Below, piece after piece: positions 1 through 7,840 of a DNA stretch of 30,101 bases. The DNA is taken from NCBI GenBank assembly GCA_016938395.1, contig JAFGUS010000038.1:1-30101 (forward strand). Reading direction: 5' to 3'. The first letter of the stretch is position 1, and each line of letters opens with the position of its first letter. Made by a program: the position numbers and the translations under genes. Under the pieces are notes generated by a model that searched no databases, was not told the DNA's origin, and was given only the letters and a program-made list of their open reading frames with translations. This stretch comes from Coriobacteriia bacterium (GTDB lineage: Bacteria; Actinomycetota; Coriobacteriia; Anaerosomatales; Anaerosomataceae).

Positions 1-276
1 GGCGTTGTTGATGAGGATGTCCAAACGCTCGAAGCGCTGGAGCACGGCGTCCACGAGCACACCGCAGGCCGCAGGATCGCTGACGTCCGCGCGGAACGAT
101 GCAGCGGTGCCGCCGGACGCCTCGATGGCGTCCACAACCTCGGCCGCCGCAGCCTCGTTGCCTGCGTAGTTGATGGCGACGGCGGCGCCTTCGGCGGCGA
201 GTCGGACGGCGATGGCCGCTCCGATGCCGCGCGAACCGCCGGTGACGAGTGCCACGCGTCGTTCGAGACGCCTCAC
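1..276 (-). CDS. fabG: 3-oxoacyl-ACP reductase FabG, N-terminal part (runs off window)
   Basis: This gene encodes the NADPH-dependent reductase that converts 3-ketoacyl-ACP to 3-hydroxyacyl-ACP in type II fatty-acid synthesis. Only the first 92 codons are in the window. The short-chain dehydrogenase signature is visible: a beta strand leading into the dinucleotide-binding glycine motif TGGSRGIG at residues 12-19, and the NNA motif at the very end of the visible part. The catalytic Ser-Tyr-Lys residues lie outside. The start is a GTG at 274-276 that overlaps the TGA stop of fabD as GTGA, implying translational coupling. Position at the end of a plsX-fabH-fabK-fabD run supports FabG over other short-chain dehydrogenases. 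The family assignment is firm; the exact substrate is inferred from context. Confidence 0.9.
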   Translation of the reverse strand, partial: MRRLERRVALVTGGSRGIGAAIAVRLAAEGAAVAINYAGNEAAAAEVVDAIEASGGTAASFRADVSDPAACGVLVDAVLQRFERLDILINNA

Positions 277-1190
277 GCGGTCACCTCCACGATGTGAGCG
301 ACGCCGGCCGTCTCTGCAGAGACGGCGTCGATACCCTCGACGCGCCGCGCGAGACCCGTGAGGACGGCACCCGGGCCGGTCTCGACAAGAAGATCCACAC
401 CCATCGACTTCAGGGAACCGAGGGTTTCGGTCCACCGCACCGGTGAGACGATCTGTGCGACAAGTCTCTCCCGGAGCGTTTCGGCGTCGGTGGCCGGCTC
501 GGGCACGGTGTTCTGCACCACGGGGATGGCCGCGTCGGTGAAGTCGACACCGGTCAGAAGCATCCCGAACGCGTCGGCGGCGGGCGCCATGAGCGGTGAG
601 TGGAAGGGGCCGGCGACGGCAAGCGGTACGACTTTGCGCGCGCCGGCACCAAGGAGCGCCGCAGTCGCGCTCTCCACGCCTGAATGCGTACCGGAGATGA
701 CGGTCTGCCCGGGGCAGTTGTCGTTGGCCACCCACACGCCGTTGATGCCGGCGATGAGGTCGCCGATCTCGTCGGCGTCCATGCCGAGCACAGCAGCCAT
801 GGTCCCGGGCGTGTGCTCGGCGGCAAGCGCCATCAGTCGTCCACGCTCGCACACGAGCTCGAGACCCGCCTCCACCGAGTAGACCCCCGCTACTGCGAGC
901 GCGACGAGTTCGCCGAGGCTGTGGCCGGCGAGGGCGACGGGCGCCACGCCGTGTTCGGTGAGCGCGCGGGCCCACGACCATCCCGCGAGATAGAGCAGCG
1001 GTTGCGCCGCGCGCGTGTCGGCGAGCGCGGTGTCGGGACCCTCGGCCGCGATGCGGCGCAGGTCGAAGCCAGAAAGCGCTTCGGCCGCATCGAGCAGACG
1101 GCTGGTGTCATCTCCGGACGGCAGGGAATCGAGCATGCCGACCCGCTGGGAGCCCTGTCCCGGAAACACGAATGCGACGGACCTCGGCAT
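273..1190 (-). CDS. fabD: malonyl-CoA:ACP transacylase FabD
   Basis: FabD transfers the malonyl group from CoA to acyl carrier protein, supplying the extender unit for fatty-acid elongation in the cytoplasm. The 305-residue product has the normal family length. It begins with the FPGQGSQ motif (residues 9-15), carries the nucleophile elbow GHSLGE with Ser91, and has the catalytic His at about residue 197 in PFHSPL. The loop ANDNCPGQTVISG (about 155-167) is typical. The start ATG at 1188-1190 lies 7 nt after the fabK stop, and a GAGGA-like ribosome site overlaps that stop. Its own stop overlaps the fabG start. No acpP gene lies inside this part of the cluster. Confidence 0.97.
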   Translation of the reverse strand: MPRSVAFVFPGQGSQRVGMLDSLPSGDDTSRLLDAAEALSGFDLRRIAAEGPDTALADTRAAQPLLYLAGWSWARALTEHGVAPVALAGHSLGELVALAVAGVYSVEAGLELVCERGRLMALAAEHTPGTMAAVLGMDADEIGDLIAGINGVWVANDNCPGQTVISGTHSGVESATAALLGAGARKVVPLAVAGPFHSPLMAPAADAFGMLLTGVDFTDAAIPVVQNTVPEPATDAETLRERLVAQIVSPVRWTETLGSLKSMGVDLLVETGPGAVLTGLARRVEGIDAVSAETAGVAHIVEVTA

Positions 1191-1197
1191 TCTGTCC

Positions 1198-2145
1198 TCA
1201 GTCCCCGCAGGTGGTGGTCAGACCGCGCATGATGGCCTCCGCGTCCTCGATAAGGGAGCGAACGATGACGGCGGCAGGCTCGATGGCGCAGACCATCGCT
1301 GCCGATTGGCCCGCCATGATCGAGCCCATATCGAGGTCGCCCTCGCGCATGGCGAGCGCGAGCTTGCCCGTGCCGAGGGTCTCGATCTCCTCCGGCCGGT
1401 TGTCTCGATCGAGCCCCTCGATGATGCGGGTGAGCTTGTTCTTGATAACGCGCACCGGATGTCCGGTGGAGTAGCCGGTGACCACGGTGTCCCGGTCGCG
1501 CGCCTTGACGATGCGTTCCTTGACGTCCGGGTGGATGGTGCACTCCTCGGCGCACATGAACCGCGTGCCGAGCTGGACGGCTTCGGCGCCGAGCGCGAAT
1601 GCCGCAGCCACACCCCGGCCGTCGGCGATGCCACCGGCGGCGATGACGGGGACCGAGACCGCGTCGGCCAGTTGCGGGGTGAGGACCATGGTCGTGAGCT
1701 CTCCGATGTGTCCGCCGGCCTCCATGCCCTCGCCGATGATCGCATCGGCGCCGATGGACTCGAGGCGCTTGGCGAGCGCTACGGTGGGTGCGATCGGGAG
1801 TACCTTGATGCCGCGCTCCTTCAGCGCGGTCATGTACTTGCCGGGGTTGCCGGCGCCGGTGGTGATCACCGGCACACGCTCCTCGAGCACCATCGTGACG
1901 AGTTCGTCGATGTGCGGGGCGAGCAGCATCAGGTTCACGCCGAAGGGCCGGTCCGTTCCGGCCTTGGCGTTGCGGATCTCCTGGCGGAGCAGGTCGGTGG
2001 GCATGTGTCCGGCGCCGATGACACCAAGGCCCCCCGCGTTGCTCACGGCTGCCGCCAACTCGGCGGTCGCGGTCCAGGCCATACCGCCCTGGATGATCGG
2101 ATACTCGATGCCGAGAAGGCTCGTGACGCGGGTGCGTATCGTCAT
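1198..2145 (-). CDS. fabK: enoyl-ACP reductase II FabK
   Basis: This is an FMN-dependent TIM-barrel protein of the FabK/nitronate monooxygenase superfamily, predicted to reduce trans-2-enoyl-ACP in the last step of each elongation cycle. The product is 315 residues. Visible landmarks are an N-terminal PIIQGGMAW segment, the GVIGAGHM turn, the EGMEAGGHIGE segment typical of FabK, and the phosphate-binding IAAGGIADGRG and GAEAVQLGTRF loops. Nitronate monooxygenases share much of this, so the call as FabK rests partly on location between fabH and fabD. The chosen ATG (2143-2145) overlaps the fabH stop as ATGA; an upstream in-frame ATG would lie inside fabH and is less likely. No fabI/inhA-type gene is seen in the window. 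Confidence 0.9.
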   Translation of the reverse strand: MTIRTRVTSLLGIEYPIIQGGMAWTATAELAAAVSNAGGLGVIGAGHMPTDLLRQEIRNAKAGTDRPFGVNLMLLAPHIDELVTMVLEERVPVITTGAGNPGKYMTALKERGIKVLPIAPTVALAKRLESIGADAIIGEGMEAGGHIGELTTMVLTPQLADAVSVPVIAAGGIADGRGVAAAFALGAEAVQLGTRFMCAEECTIHPDVKERIVKARDRDTVVTGYSTGHPVRVIKNKLTRIIEGLDRDNRPEEIETLGTGKLALAMREGDLDMGSIMAGQSAAMVCAIEPAAVIVRSLIEDAEAIMRGLTTTCGD

Positions 2146-3134
2146 CGAACGGGCCCCTTCGTCCAGCGGACGATCGCCGCGCCCCACGTGAGCCCGGCGC
2201 CGAAACCGACCAGGGCGAGCACGTCTCCGGGGCGAAGATTGCCGCTAGTATACAGGTCGTGTACGGCGAGCGGAATCGATGCCGACGACGTGTTTCCGAC
2301 CCACTCGATGTGGGACACGACGCGCTCGTGAGCGATACCAAGACGATCGGCCACGGTGTCCAGGATGCGCTGATTCGCCTGGTGCGGAACGAGCCACGTG
2401 ACGTCGTCGGACGTGAGGCCGGATGCCGCGAGCGCGCGCTCCGTGGTCTCGGGTATGGCCCGGACCGCGAACTTGAAGACTTCGCTGCCCACCATCCGTA
2501 CGTGGTGCAGACCCTCAGCCACTCGCTCGGGGGTGCACGGCATGGCCGATCCGCCCGCGGGGATGGTGAGGACATCCGCGCCCGTCCCATCCGAGCCGAG
2601 ATCGATACCCATGATTCCGGGTTCATCCGCGGCCTGCAGGACGACTGCGCCGGCGCCGTCCCCGAAGAGCACGCACGTCCGGCGATCGGTGAAGTCGACA
2701 TGCCGCGTGAGCGCGTCGGCGCCGATGACGAGCACGGTGCTCGCGCGGCCCGCCTCGATGGTCACTGTTGCGTGGTGGAGTGCGAAGACGAAGCTCGTGC
2801 ACGCGGCCATGACGTCAACGCCGGCGCACGTGAGACCGAGCTTGGCCTGGACGAGCGATGCGGTGGAGGGGAACACGTGGTCCGGGCTGGAGGTGCCGAC
2901 CACCAGGAAGTCGATGTCATCCACGGTGAGACCGGCGTCCGCGATGGCCGCGACGCCGGCGGCGGCAGCGAGGTCCGACGTGGCCTCCCCTTCTGCTGCA
3001 AGGCGCCGCTCACCGATACCCGTGCGCGTTCTGATCCATTCGTCGCTGGTATCGACCATCGTCTCGAGGTCCGCGTTGGTGAGCCGGCGCTCGGGAAGGT
3101 AGGCGCCGATACCGGTGATGGCAGCGTGCTTCAT
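2142..3134 (-). CDS. fabH: beta-ketoacyl-ACP synthase III FabH
   Basis: FabH condenses acetyl-CoA (or a branched acyl-CoA) with malonyl-ACP to start fatty-acid synthesis. The 330-residue product has the thiolase fold signature and all three catalytic residues: Cys112 in MAACTSF, His251 in VPHQANQRI and Asn281 in WVGNTSSAS. The N-terminus ITGIGAYLPERRLTN is typical. The ATG at 3132-3134 is preceded by an AAGGAG site (3147-3152) about 12 nt upstream, a little far; an upstream in-frame ATG would add 13 non-conserved residues. A 90-nt gap separates it from plsX, the largest spacing within the plsX-fab block, and the stop overlaps fabK. Whether it prefers acetyl-CoA or branched primers cannot be read from the sequence by eye. 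Confidence 0.97.
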   Translation of the reverse strand: MKHAAITGIGAYLPERRLTNADLETMVDTSDEWIRTRTGIGERRLAAEGEATSDLAAAAGVAAIADAGLTVDDIDFLVVGTSSPDHVFPSTASLVQAKLGLTCAGVDVMAACTSFVFALHHATVTIEAGRASTVLVIGADALTRHVDFTDRRTCVLFGDGAGAVVLQAADEPGIMGIDLGSDGTGADVLTIPAGGSAMPCTPERVAEGLHHVRMVGSEVFKFAVRAIPETTERALAASGLTSDDVTWLVPHQANQRILDTVADRLGIAHERVVSHIEWVGNTSSASIPLAVHDLYTSGNLRPGDVLALVGFGAGLTWGAAIVRWTKGPVR

Positions 3135-3165
3135 GCGGGCTGGATGCTCCTTACGGCGGGCTGGC

Positions 3166-3180
3166 GGCCACAAGATGGCC
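3166..3180. other. small inverted repeat in the plsX-fabH gap
   Basis: A perfect 5-bp inverted repeat (GGCCA, 5-nt loop, TGGCC) lies between plsX and fabH, upstream of the fabH ribosome site. It could be a weak RNA hairpin or an operator half-site pair. I see no convincing promoter hexamers beside it, so no function is assigned. Confidence 0.25.
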
Positions 3181-3224
3181 GTCGGTGTCCGAGTAGTGTA
3201 CCTGTTTCGGTGCCCGCGGCAACC

Positions 3225-4217
3225 TTAGCGTCGCTCTGCGATCCCCTCGGTGATGCGTTCCGTGAGATCGTTGCGCGCAGCGCGGGCTGCCACCATGACC
3301 CCGTTGGTCACCGCCCGGGCTCCCGAGCTGCCGTGACCGATGATGCAGACGCCTGCCACACCGAGCAGTGGCGCGCCGCCGTAGGTGTCCGGGTCGAGCT
3401 TGCCCTTGAGCGCGCGCAGTGCGGGCTTGAGCACTGCGGCGGCAAGCTTCGTATGCAGGTGCGTGGTGAGTGAGGTCTTGATCTCGGAGAAGAGCATGGC
3501 CGAGAGACCCTCGAGCGTCTTGAGGGTTACGTTGCCCGTGAACCCGTCGGTGACCACGACATCGGTGGTTCCAGCAGGGACGTCGCGACCCTCGACGTTA
3601 CCAGCGAAGCCGGGGACGTAAGCCGCGAGAAGCGCGTGGGCATCCTGGGCAAGCTGCGAGCCCTTGGTGGGCTCCTCACCGATGTTGAGCAGGCCTACCG
3701 TGGGTTCGTCGACGCCGAAGACCGCCTGAGCGTACGCGCGTCCCATGATGGCGAACTGCACCAGCATCTCGGGCTTCACGTCGGCGTTGGCGCCCACATC
3801 GAGCAGGACCGTCGGGCGAGCGGATGCCGGGATGACTGCGGCGATGGCGGGCCGCTGCACGCCCGGAATTCGTCCCATGACCAGGGTGGCGGCGGCCATG
3901 CACGCGCCGGTGCTACCCGCGCTGAAGAAGCCCTCGGCGCGATCTTCGCGCACGAGGCGGCACCCGACCACGATCGATGAGTCCTTCTTCGAACGGACCG
4001 CGGTGGCAGGGTGCTCACCCATGTCGATCACCTCGGTGGCAACGACCGGGGTGCAGCGCTCAGAGGCGTGTGGCGTTACCACGGCCTCGGGCCCGACGAG
4101 AAGTACGTGGAGCTCCGGATCGAGCGAGAGCGCCTGCGCGACACCCTCGATGACGACACCGGGAGCATCGTCACCGCCCATGGCGTCGACGGCGACGGTA
4201 ACGATGGAGCGCGGCAT
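3225..4217 (-). CDS. plsX: phosphate acyltransferase PlsX
   Basis: PlsX interconverts acyl-ACP and acyl-phosphate at the membrane surface, making the acyl donor used by PlsY for glycerol-3-phosphate. The 330-residue product starts with the diagnostic VAVDAMGGDDAPG segment and keeps the usual family length. A strong GGGGGGAG site sits 4 nt before the ATG at 4215-4217. It is the first gene of the plsX-fabH-fabK-fabD-fabG block and follows the DRTGG-domain gene by 15 nt. In the pathway it also receives acyl-phosphate made by the FakA/FakB pair encoded 8-10 kb upstream on the same strand, so both de novo and exogenous fatty acids could meet at this enzyme. Confidence 0.96.
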   Translation of the reverse strand: MPRSIVTVAVDAMGGDDAPGVVIEGVAQALSLDPELHVLLVGPEAVVTPHASERCTPVVATEVIDMGEHPATAVRSKKDSSIVVGCRLVREDRAEGFFSAGSTGACMAAATLVMGRIPGVQRPAIAAVIPASARPTVLLDVGANADVKPEMLVQFAIMGRAYAQAVFGVDEPTVGLLNIGEEPTKGSQLAQDAHALLAAYVPGFAGNVEGRDVPAGTTDVVVTDGFTGNVTLKTLEGLSAMLFSEIKTSLTTHLHTKLAAAVLKPALRALKGKLDPDTYGGAPLLGVAGVCIIGHGSSGARAVTNGVMVAARAARNDLTERITEGIAERR

Positions 4218-4232
4218 CCGTCTCCCCCCGGT

Positions 4233-5300
4233 CTATCCGTCGATTTCGCAGGCGGCCAGCACCCGCGCGACATCCACGTCGCGCTCGAAGATCTCACGGA
4301 TCCGGGCGGCCTTTCCGGAATCGTGGAGTCGCATGCGACCGATGAGGGCGTCCATACGTTCGACGGCCGTGAGTGTGTCCGTTTCGACGAGGATCATCGG
4401 CACGCCGAGTTCTTCGGCGCGCGTCGTGACGGCAACGCTCGGCGGCAGGTTGCCGGTGAGCACGATGCAGCGCGTGTTCGTCTCGAGCGCCGCGAGCTGG
4501 ACGTCGGCACGATCGCCGCCGGTGATGACCGCCTTGCGGGCCTTGCGACGGAAGAACCGCAGGGCCTTGTCCTGCCCCATGGCCCCGACCATGAACGTCT
4601 CAACCCTGTCATCGAGTCGGTCTACCGCTGTAAGGACTGTGCCGCCGAGCTCGTCGACGATCTCGGCTACGGTGACCGCACCGAGTGCGGCGTCGTAGGG
4701 CAGCACGCCGAAGACCGGGAAGCCACGCGACTCCAGGAAAGGCGCGACCCGCTCGCGCGCCACGGTGAGCCGGGACTCGTGGATACCGTTGAGGAGGAGT
4801 CCTGCCAACCGGTCGCCAAGGGCCGCACCTTCCGCCAGCGCATCCTCGGGCAAATCGGTCGGTTTTGGGCGGTCCACCAAGAGAACGCGTGCGTTGAGGA
4901 GCGATGCGATCGTGCACGACGAGAGTCCGGCGGCGGTGCCCTGGGCAGGTTCGGTCGGACCCTCCACCACCATGACATCGCGGCCGTCGGAGCATCGGCC
5001 GAAGGCACCGAGCACCTGCTCGTGGGAGGGTGGCTCAGCGCCCGCAAGGATCTGCTCAACGAAGGTCTGCGAGCGGACCACCGGGCAGACATCGGCCTGC
5101 GCAGATGGGCGTTCGAGTGCCCGGTTGATGTAGACGGCATCCTCATCAGAGGTAACGCCGTCGACGATCACGGGCATCGTCCCATACGGCTTGAAGTAGC
5201 CCACGTCGAGACCGCGGTCGGCCAGGATGCCGATGAGGGCGAGTGCGATACCGCTCTTGCCCGTGTACGGCCTGGTGGACGTGACGACGATCGTCCGCAT
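4233..5300 (-). CDS. P-loop (BioD-like) protein with DRTGG domain, Pta N-terminal-like
   Basis: The 355-residue protein resembles the non-catalytic N-terminal region of long phosphotransacetylases: a BioD/CobQ-like nucleotide-binding domain (residues about 1-205; TSTRPYTGKSG near the N-terminus is the P-loop-like element and VEGPTE at 112-117 is a second conserved turn) followed by a DRTGG domain (about 208-320, with ITGGDRADVQLA at 259-270). There is no phosphotransacetylase catalytic domain, so it probably senses or regulates rather than making acetyl phosphate. The ATG at 5298-5300 follows the acyl-CoA synthetase stop by 2 nt, with GGAGG in front, so the two are almost certainly co-translated. 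Similar stand-alone proteins are known next to ADP-forming acetyl-CoA synthetases. The biochemical role is unknown. Confidence 0.85.
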   Translation of the reverse strand: MRTIVVTSTRPYTGKSGIALALIGILADRGLDVGYFKPYGTMPVIVDGVTSDEDAVYINRALERPSAQADVCPVVRSQTFVEQILAGAEPPSHEQVLGAFGRCSDGRDVMVVEGPTEPAQGTAAGLSSCTIASLLNARVLLVDRPKPTDLPEDALAEGAALGDRLAGLLLNGIHESRLTVARERVAPFLESRGFPVFGVLPYDAALGAVTVAEIVDELGGTVLTAVDRLDDRVETFMVGAMGQDKALRFFRRKARKAVITGGDRADVQLAALETNTRCIVLTGNLPPSVAVTTRAEELGVPMILVETDTLTAVERMDALIGRMRLHDSGKAARIREIFERDVDVARVLAACEIDG

Positions 5301-5302
5301 GG

Positions 5303-7396
5303 TCAGCCTCCGATTCCGATGCGAATATCGGCAGCGATCGCTCCGGCGCCCCGGTCGCCGACGATCAGCGGGTTGATGTCGAGCTCCATGATGTCCTCAA
5401 AGTCGGTGACGAGGGCGGACACCCGGCAGATGACGTCCACGATGGCGTCGATGTCAGCGGGCTGCTGGCCGCGCACTCCCCGCAGCAGTGCGGCTGCGCG
5501 GATCTCGGCGACCATTTCCCTGGCGTCGGCTTCCGATACGGGGGCGAGCCTGAAGGTGACGTCCTTGAGAACCTCCACGTACACGCCGCCGAGCCCGAAC
5601 ATGACCATCGGCCCGAAGCTCGGGTCGCGGTTGACGCCTACGATGACCTCACGGCCGGGCGGCAACTGCTGCTGGATGGTGACGCCCCATACCCGTGCGT
5701 CGGGCATGCGCTGGGCGACGCGACCCATGATCGTCTCGTAGGCGGCATCGAGTGCGGCTTCGTCCTCGATGTCCAAGACGATGCCGCCGATGTCGGACTT
5801 GTGCAGGATGTCGGGGCTCGCAACCTTCATGACCACGGGATACCCGATGCGGGCCGCAAGCTCACGCGCCGCGACCGCCTCGGCGGCGAGACCGGATGCG
5901 GGTACGGGGATGCCGTACGCCTCGGCGACACGCTGGGCCGACGCCTCAGTGATGAACGTCCGCCCCGCTGCGCGCGCGTGGGCGATCGCCTCTGTCACAG
6001 CGGCGATGTCGCCGGAGACCGCACAGGCCCGGGCGGCTGGCCTGGCCATCTGTACGGCGTGCTGCTGCATGGCGTTGAGGGTCGCAACCGCACGCTCGGG
6101 GAAGGGGAAGTTGGGGACGCCCCCCTCCTTGAGGATGAGGCGTCCGCGTGCGACCGACTGATCGCCCATGAACACGGCGAGCGTTGTGATCCCGGTCTCG
6201 TTCGCGGCGTCGACCACGAGGCGGGCGGTCTCGTCGGGCTCGGTCATCGCTTGCGGCGTGAGAATGACCACTGCCGAGTGCACCCCGGGGTCATCGGCGA
6301 GGATACGCAGTGCGGCGCCATAGCGGGTCGCATCGGCGTCGCCGAGGATGTCGACCGGGTTGTAGAACGCAGCGGCGGGCGGGAGGACAGCCCGGAGGGC
6401 CTCCACCGTCGCCGCCTCGAGTGAGGCCAGCCGGAGTCCATGGCGCTCCGCTGCGTCGGTGGCAAGGATCGCGGGGCCGCCGGCATTGGTGAGGATGACG
6501 GTCCCCGCGCCGGATGGCAGCGGCTGTCGCGCAAATCCCTCGGCAAAGTCGAAGAGTTCCTCGACGCTTTCGGCACCGATCGCCCCGGCGGCACGGAACG
6601 CCGCGTCGTAGGCCACCCGCGACCCCGCAAGGCTGCCGGTGTGGGACGACACTGCACGCGCACCCGCGTCCGAGCTTCCTGCGGTGAGCGCGACGAAGGG
6701 CACGCGCTTGACGAGGTCGCGCACCGCCTCTACGAACGCGCGACCCTCGCCGATGGCCTCGAGATAGGCGACCACCACGCCGGTGTGCTCGTCCTCCGCC
6801 CACGCACGCACGAGGTCCACCTCGGAGACGTCGGCCTTGTTGCCGAGACTGACGAAGTGCGCGAGCCCGACACCGGCACCCGCCGCCCAGTCGAGGATGG
6901 CCGTACCGAGCGCGCCCGACTGGGAAAGGAAGGAGATCGATCCTACCGAAGGCATAACCGGCGCGAAGGATGCGTTCACACCCGAGCGGGTCGAGATGAG
7001 GCCGAGGCAGTTGGGCCCGAGGATGCGGACGCCGTGGGTGCGCGCGAGGGCCATCAGCTCGCGCTCGAGAGCGGCTCCGTCGGGTCCGGTCTCCCGGAAG
7101 CCGGCGGAGATGACGATCGCCGCCTTCGTTCCCACGCGGCCGCACTGCTCGATGACGCCGGGTACCCGCTGTGCGGGAACGACGATGACGGCGAGGTCGG
7201 GAACGGACGGGAGGTCCTCAAGGGACGCATACGCGTCGTGGCCCAGGATCACCCCGCCTGCGGGGTTGACGGGATACACGGGACCCTCGAAGGCGCCCGC
7301 GAGCAGGTTCGCGAAGACAGCGTGGCCGACCTTCGTCTCGTCGCGCGATGCACCGACGACCGCGACAGAGCGAGGAGTGAAGAACTCCTCGAGCAC
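5303..7396 (-). CDS. acetate/acyl-CoA ligase (ADP-forming), fused alpha-beta form
   Basis: This enzyme family converts acyl-CoA, ADP and phosphate to free acid, CoA and ATP (reversibly), typical of anaerobic energy conservation. The 697-residue product is a single-chain fusion: CoA-binding domain (about 1-130, starting FFTPRSVAVVGAS), CoA-ligase domain (about 130-450) with the phosphohistidine His252 in SSHTGSLAGS, and an ATP-grasp domain (about 480-695; GYPVVMKVASPDILHKSD region). The start chosen is GTG at 7394-7396, because AGGGAGG lies 5 nt upstream and the protein then begins at the conserved region. Earlier in-frame ATGs would add residues that do not resemble the family. Substrate (acetate, or a longer or aromatic acid) cannot be decided. 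It lies 137 nt after rpmF and is coupled to the DRTGG gene. Confidence 0.92.
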   Translation of the reverse strand: MLEEFFTPRSVAVVGASRDETKVGHAVFANLLAGAFEGPVYPVNPAGGVILGHDAYASLEDLPSVPDLAVIVVPAQRVPGVIEQCGRVGTKAAIVISAGFRETGPDGAALERELMALARTHGVRILGPNCLGLISTRSGVNASFAPVMPSVGSISFLSQSGALGTAILDWAAGAGVGLAHFVSLGNKADVSEVDLVRAWAEDEHTGVVVAYLEAIGEGRAFVEAVRDLVKRVPFVALTAGSSDAGARAVSSHTGSLAGSRVAYDAAFRAAGAIGAESVEELFDFAEGFARQPLPSGAGTVILTNAGGPAILATDAAERHGLRLASLEAATVEALRAVLPPAAAFYNPVDILGDADATRYGAALRILADDPGVHSAVVILTPQAMTEPDETARLVVDAANETGITTLAVFMGDQSVARGRLILKEGGVPNFPFPERAVATLNAMQQHAVQMARPAARACAVSGDIAAVTEAIAHARAAGRTFITEASAQRVAEAYGIPVPASGLAAEAVAARELAARIGYPVVMKVASPDILHKSDIGGIVLDIEDEAALDAAYETIMGRVAQRMPDARVWGVTIQQQLPPGREVIVGVNRDPSFGPMVMFGLGGVYVEVLKDVTFRLAPVSEADAREMVAEIRAAALLRGVRGQQPADIDAIVDVICRVSALVTDFEDIMELDINPLIVGDRGAGAIAADIRIGIGG

Positions 7397-7505
7397 TCCG
7401 ACCTCCCTAATCAGCAGCGATGCCGGCGAACGCCCGAGCATCACCGCGCAGTCACCGTCCGCACGCACGCACACTACGTCCGCCGCATCAGCCGCGAGCG
7501 ATGAA

Positions 7506-7527
7506 CGGCGCCGGTACCCCGGCGCCG
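7506..7527 (-). terminator. strong hairpin after rpmF, terminator or attenuator candidate
   Basis: A 9-bp GC-only perfect inverted repeat (arm CGGCGCCGG, 4-nt loop) begins 6 nt past the rpmF stop. It is not followed by a clear U-run on the minus transcript, so it may act as an RNA-stability or attenuating structure rather than a full intrinsic terminator. It separates the ribosomal-protein end of the operon from the acyl-CoA synthetase and lipid genes. Confidence 0.5.
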
Positions 7528-7533
7528 CGTGCG

Positions 7534-7710
7534 CTACTCGGTGTCGATGATCTCTTTGCCGTCGTAGTAGCCGCACTCCAGACACACGCGGTGCGGCAGC
7601 TTCGGCTGGTGGCACTGAGGGCACAGCGAGCGAGCCGGCGCCTCGACATGATGGGTGGCGCGCCGGGCGTCGCGCACGGCACGGGTGGTCTTCCTCTTGG
7701 GTACTGCCAT
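7534..7710 (-). CDS. rpmF: 50S ribosomal protein L32
   Basis: L32 is a small structural protein of the large ribosomal subunit. The 58-residue product begins MAVPKRKTTR, the near-universal L32 start, and carries a zinc ribbon with four cysteines (30, 33, 43 and 46), so this is the zinc-binding form. The ATG at 7708-7710 has AGGGAG (7721-7726) ahead of it. It follows yceD, the standard pairing (YceD is needed for 23S rRNA accumulation). A candidate promoter lies in the 130-nt gap before it, and a strong hairpin lies just after it, so its expression may be partly independent of its neighbours. Confidence 0.97.
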   Translation of the reverse strand: MAVPKRKTTRAVRDARRATHHVEAPARSLCPQCHQPKLPHRVCLECGYYDGKEIIDTE

Positions 7711-7793
7711 CGGTGACGATCTCCCTTCACATGCCGCGCAGGTGGCGGCAACAGATCTTAAGAGGCGTCCGGTCGGGGCCGGAGCAAGGCGAC

Positions 7794-7824
7794 ATGATAG
7801 CACAGCAGCGTCGTGCACGGGCAA
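7794..7824 (-). promoter_or_regulatory. candidate rpmF promoter (TTGCCC, N19, TGC-TATCAT)
   Basis: Reading the minus strand, TTGCCC at 7819-7824 is followed after 19 nt by TATCAT at 7794-7799, preceded by an extended -10 TGC at 7800-7802. The 19-nt spacer is longer than the ideal 17, but the -10 region nearly repeats that in front of rpmB (TGTGCTAYCAT), which argues for a real shared promoter type. The predicted start leaves roughly an 80-nt leader. Confidence 0.45.
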
Positions 7825-7840
7825 GTAGGGTCGGCCGGTC

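Noticed and set aside
890..2701. Long open frame (about 600 codons) on the minus strand across fabD, fabK and fabH in another frame
   Set aside because: It is rich in Arg, Ser, Pro and His runs, has no recognisable motif, and overlaps three well-supported genes.
7397..7624. N-terminal extension of the acyl-CoA synthetase up to an earlier ATG
   Set aside because: It would overlap rpmF, is not similar to the family, and a strong ribosome site sits at the GTG at 7396.
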